Source: Anaerolineae bacterium (GTDB lineage Bacteria; Chloroflexota; Anaerolineae; Promineifilales; Promineifilaceae). From it: 32,450 bases of DNA. The DNA lies in the NCBI GenBank assembly GCA_023384415.1, contig JAHDWJ010000044.1, positions 1 through 32,450 on the forward strand, written 5' to 3'. This document shows, one piece after another, positions 31,886 through 32,450 of the stretch. Below the pieces are notes generated by a model, which did not search any database, was not told the DNA's origin, and saw only the letters and a list, made by a program, of their open reading frames with translations. The position numbers and the translations under genes are program-made. Within the stretch, counting starts at the first letter, position 1. Each line of letters begins with the position of its first letter.

Positions 31886-32134
31886 AAATTAGCAGAAACA
31901 AGGTGGCACAGGAATACGATAAACAGTGGTTCTAGTGGCTAACGGACGCTTTGATTGGGGTGCGTTCATGCAGGGTTTGCGGTGTCCATCATCACAAACA
32001 GGCTGTAACGGGTCAGGTGAGAGTACGCTGGAGCTGGGGAGACAACAACAGATAGGGAAAGGGGCGGATGGTTGGGACACGAATTAGCAGGATTGGCAAA
32101 GGGAATGGAACGCGGCCGCGTTTCCCCATCCCTT
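31886..32134. other. Spacer, no convincing gene
   Basis: It holds one GCGGCCGC inside the 14-bp palindrome AACGCGGCCGCGTT (32109-32122). Otherwise there is no gene or clear signal. Confidence 0.45.
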
Positions 32135-32450
32135 TCAACCTTCATCCCTCTGATGCTCTCCATTGGTGGTTTTCTGTTTTTTTAGCTGCTGCAAATAAGC
32201 CTCAATTTCCTCAGCAGAATATTGTTGCAGCACTTCTTCGGGACGCAAACCAACCAATCGCTCTTGTGGGCGATACTGCCGCAGCAGATCCTCTGGGCGA
32301 TACTGCCGCACCACGTCTTCTGGGCGCAAGCCAATCAGCCGCTCCTCGGGGCGCAAGCCAACCAGCCGCTCCTCAGGGGGGAGCTTCTGCAAGAGGATCT
32401 GGATGATACGCTCTCCCATATCCATCACTTTTTCGGCGGTCAATTCGCTG
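32135..32450 (-). CDS. Nonapeptide-repeat protein, C-terminal part
   Basis: The frame stays open to the right edge (SELTAEKVMDMGERI at the edge), so the N-terminus is probably outside; a TTG at 32443 is an unlikely start. Seven tandem nine-residue units span about 32195-32383, such as LRPEERLIG, LRPEDVVRQ, YRPEDLLRQ and YRPQERLVG, followed by a charged tail (QQLKKQKTTNGEHQRDEG). Such PEERLxGLxPEE repeats are known at the C-termini of Rpn-type PD-(D/E)XK nuclease/transposase-like proteins in Chloroflexota and Cyanobacteria. Assignment to that family is inference because the catalytic part is not visible. The repeats are predicted to be helical. Confidence 0.6.
   Translation of the reverse strand, partial: SELTAEKVMDMGERIIQILLQKLPPEERLVGLRPEERLIGLRPEDVVRQYRPEDLLRQYRPQERLVGLRPEEVLQQYSAEEIEAYLQQLKKQKTTNGEHQRDEG

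Larger units (their letters stand above)
3259..32119. repeat. Highly iterated palindrome GCGGCCGC (about 63 copies)
   Basis: Start positions found by eye: 3259, 3733, 4677, 5052, 5735, 5874, 6514, 6662, 6719, 7090, 7513, 7825, 8051, 8514, 9183, 9417, 9616, 9674, 9996, 10784, 11013, 11357, 12158, 12217, 12619, 13523, 13887, 14069, 14286, 15538, 16248, 16809, 17370, 17417, 17677, 17992, 18106, 18178, 19108, 19563, 19683, 20415, 21138, 21626, 21856, 22364, 22672, 22846, 24109, 24337, 24680, 24896, 25601, 25717, 26337, 26536, 26588, 29514, 29813, 29847, 30606, 30877, 32112. About 20 are extended to CGCGGCCGCG. Most are in genes, in all three frames; a few are in spacers. Confidence 0.95.

Overview
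This window looks like chromosomal DNA from a member of the Chloroflexota, most likely Anaerolineae (Promineifilum-like). That placement is an inference. It rests on moderately high G+C, lipoproteins whose lipobox is followed by a Thr/Pro-rich linker before the folded domain, exported TolB-like propellers, a MinCDE-RodA block and a C11-like lipoprotein. No rRNA, tRNA, CRISPR array or intact insertion sequence was seen.

Layout. 1-3386 (minus): envelope proteins, comprising a partial M23 peptidase cut by the left edge and two exported beta-propeller proteins, the second with an apparent frameshift after its signal peptide. 3614-6172 (minus): clpB. 6173-6610: a repeat-rich spacer. 6611-8212 (plus): gamma-glutamyltransferase, convergent with a large clostripain-like lipoprotein that has lost its catalytic residues (8219-11128, minus). 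11469-14197 (plus): PHP phosphoesterase, PlsC-type acyltransferase and short-chain dehydrogenase. 14230-15781 (minus): ATP-grasp protein and RRM RNA-binding protein, each with its own promoter. 16049-18831 (plus): FAD-linked oxidase, EamA transporter and a small hypothetical. 18833-22904 (minus): a probable operon of small membrane protein, nitroreductase, type III polyketide synthase and AidB-like acyl-CoA dehydrogenase. 23052-25266 (plus): peroxiredoxin-like protein and soluble GAF-PAS histidine kinase. 25267-26166: a gene-poor spacer with an RHS remnant. 26167-29242 (plus): minC-minD-minE-rodA. 29348-31053 (minus): a GNAT-nucleoside phosphorylase fusion and a DUF952 protein. 31054-32134: dispersed repeats and a second RHS remnant. 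32135-32450 (minus): the tail of a nonapeptide-repeat protein.

The most unusual property is at DNA level. The 8-bp palindrome GCGGCCGC occurs about 63 times by hand count, roughly once per 515 bp, where about one copy is expected by chance. It sits in all reading frames (as Ala-Ala, Arg-Pro or Gly-Arg) and in spacers, often inside the 10-bp palindrome CGCGGCCGCG. This resembles the cyanobacterial highly iterated palindrome HIP1 (GCGATCGC), but with a different sequence and in a different phylum. Two homologous RHS fragments in the window differ at exactly one such site. Several families of short intergenic repeats add to the picture of a repeat-rich genome.
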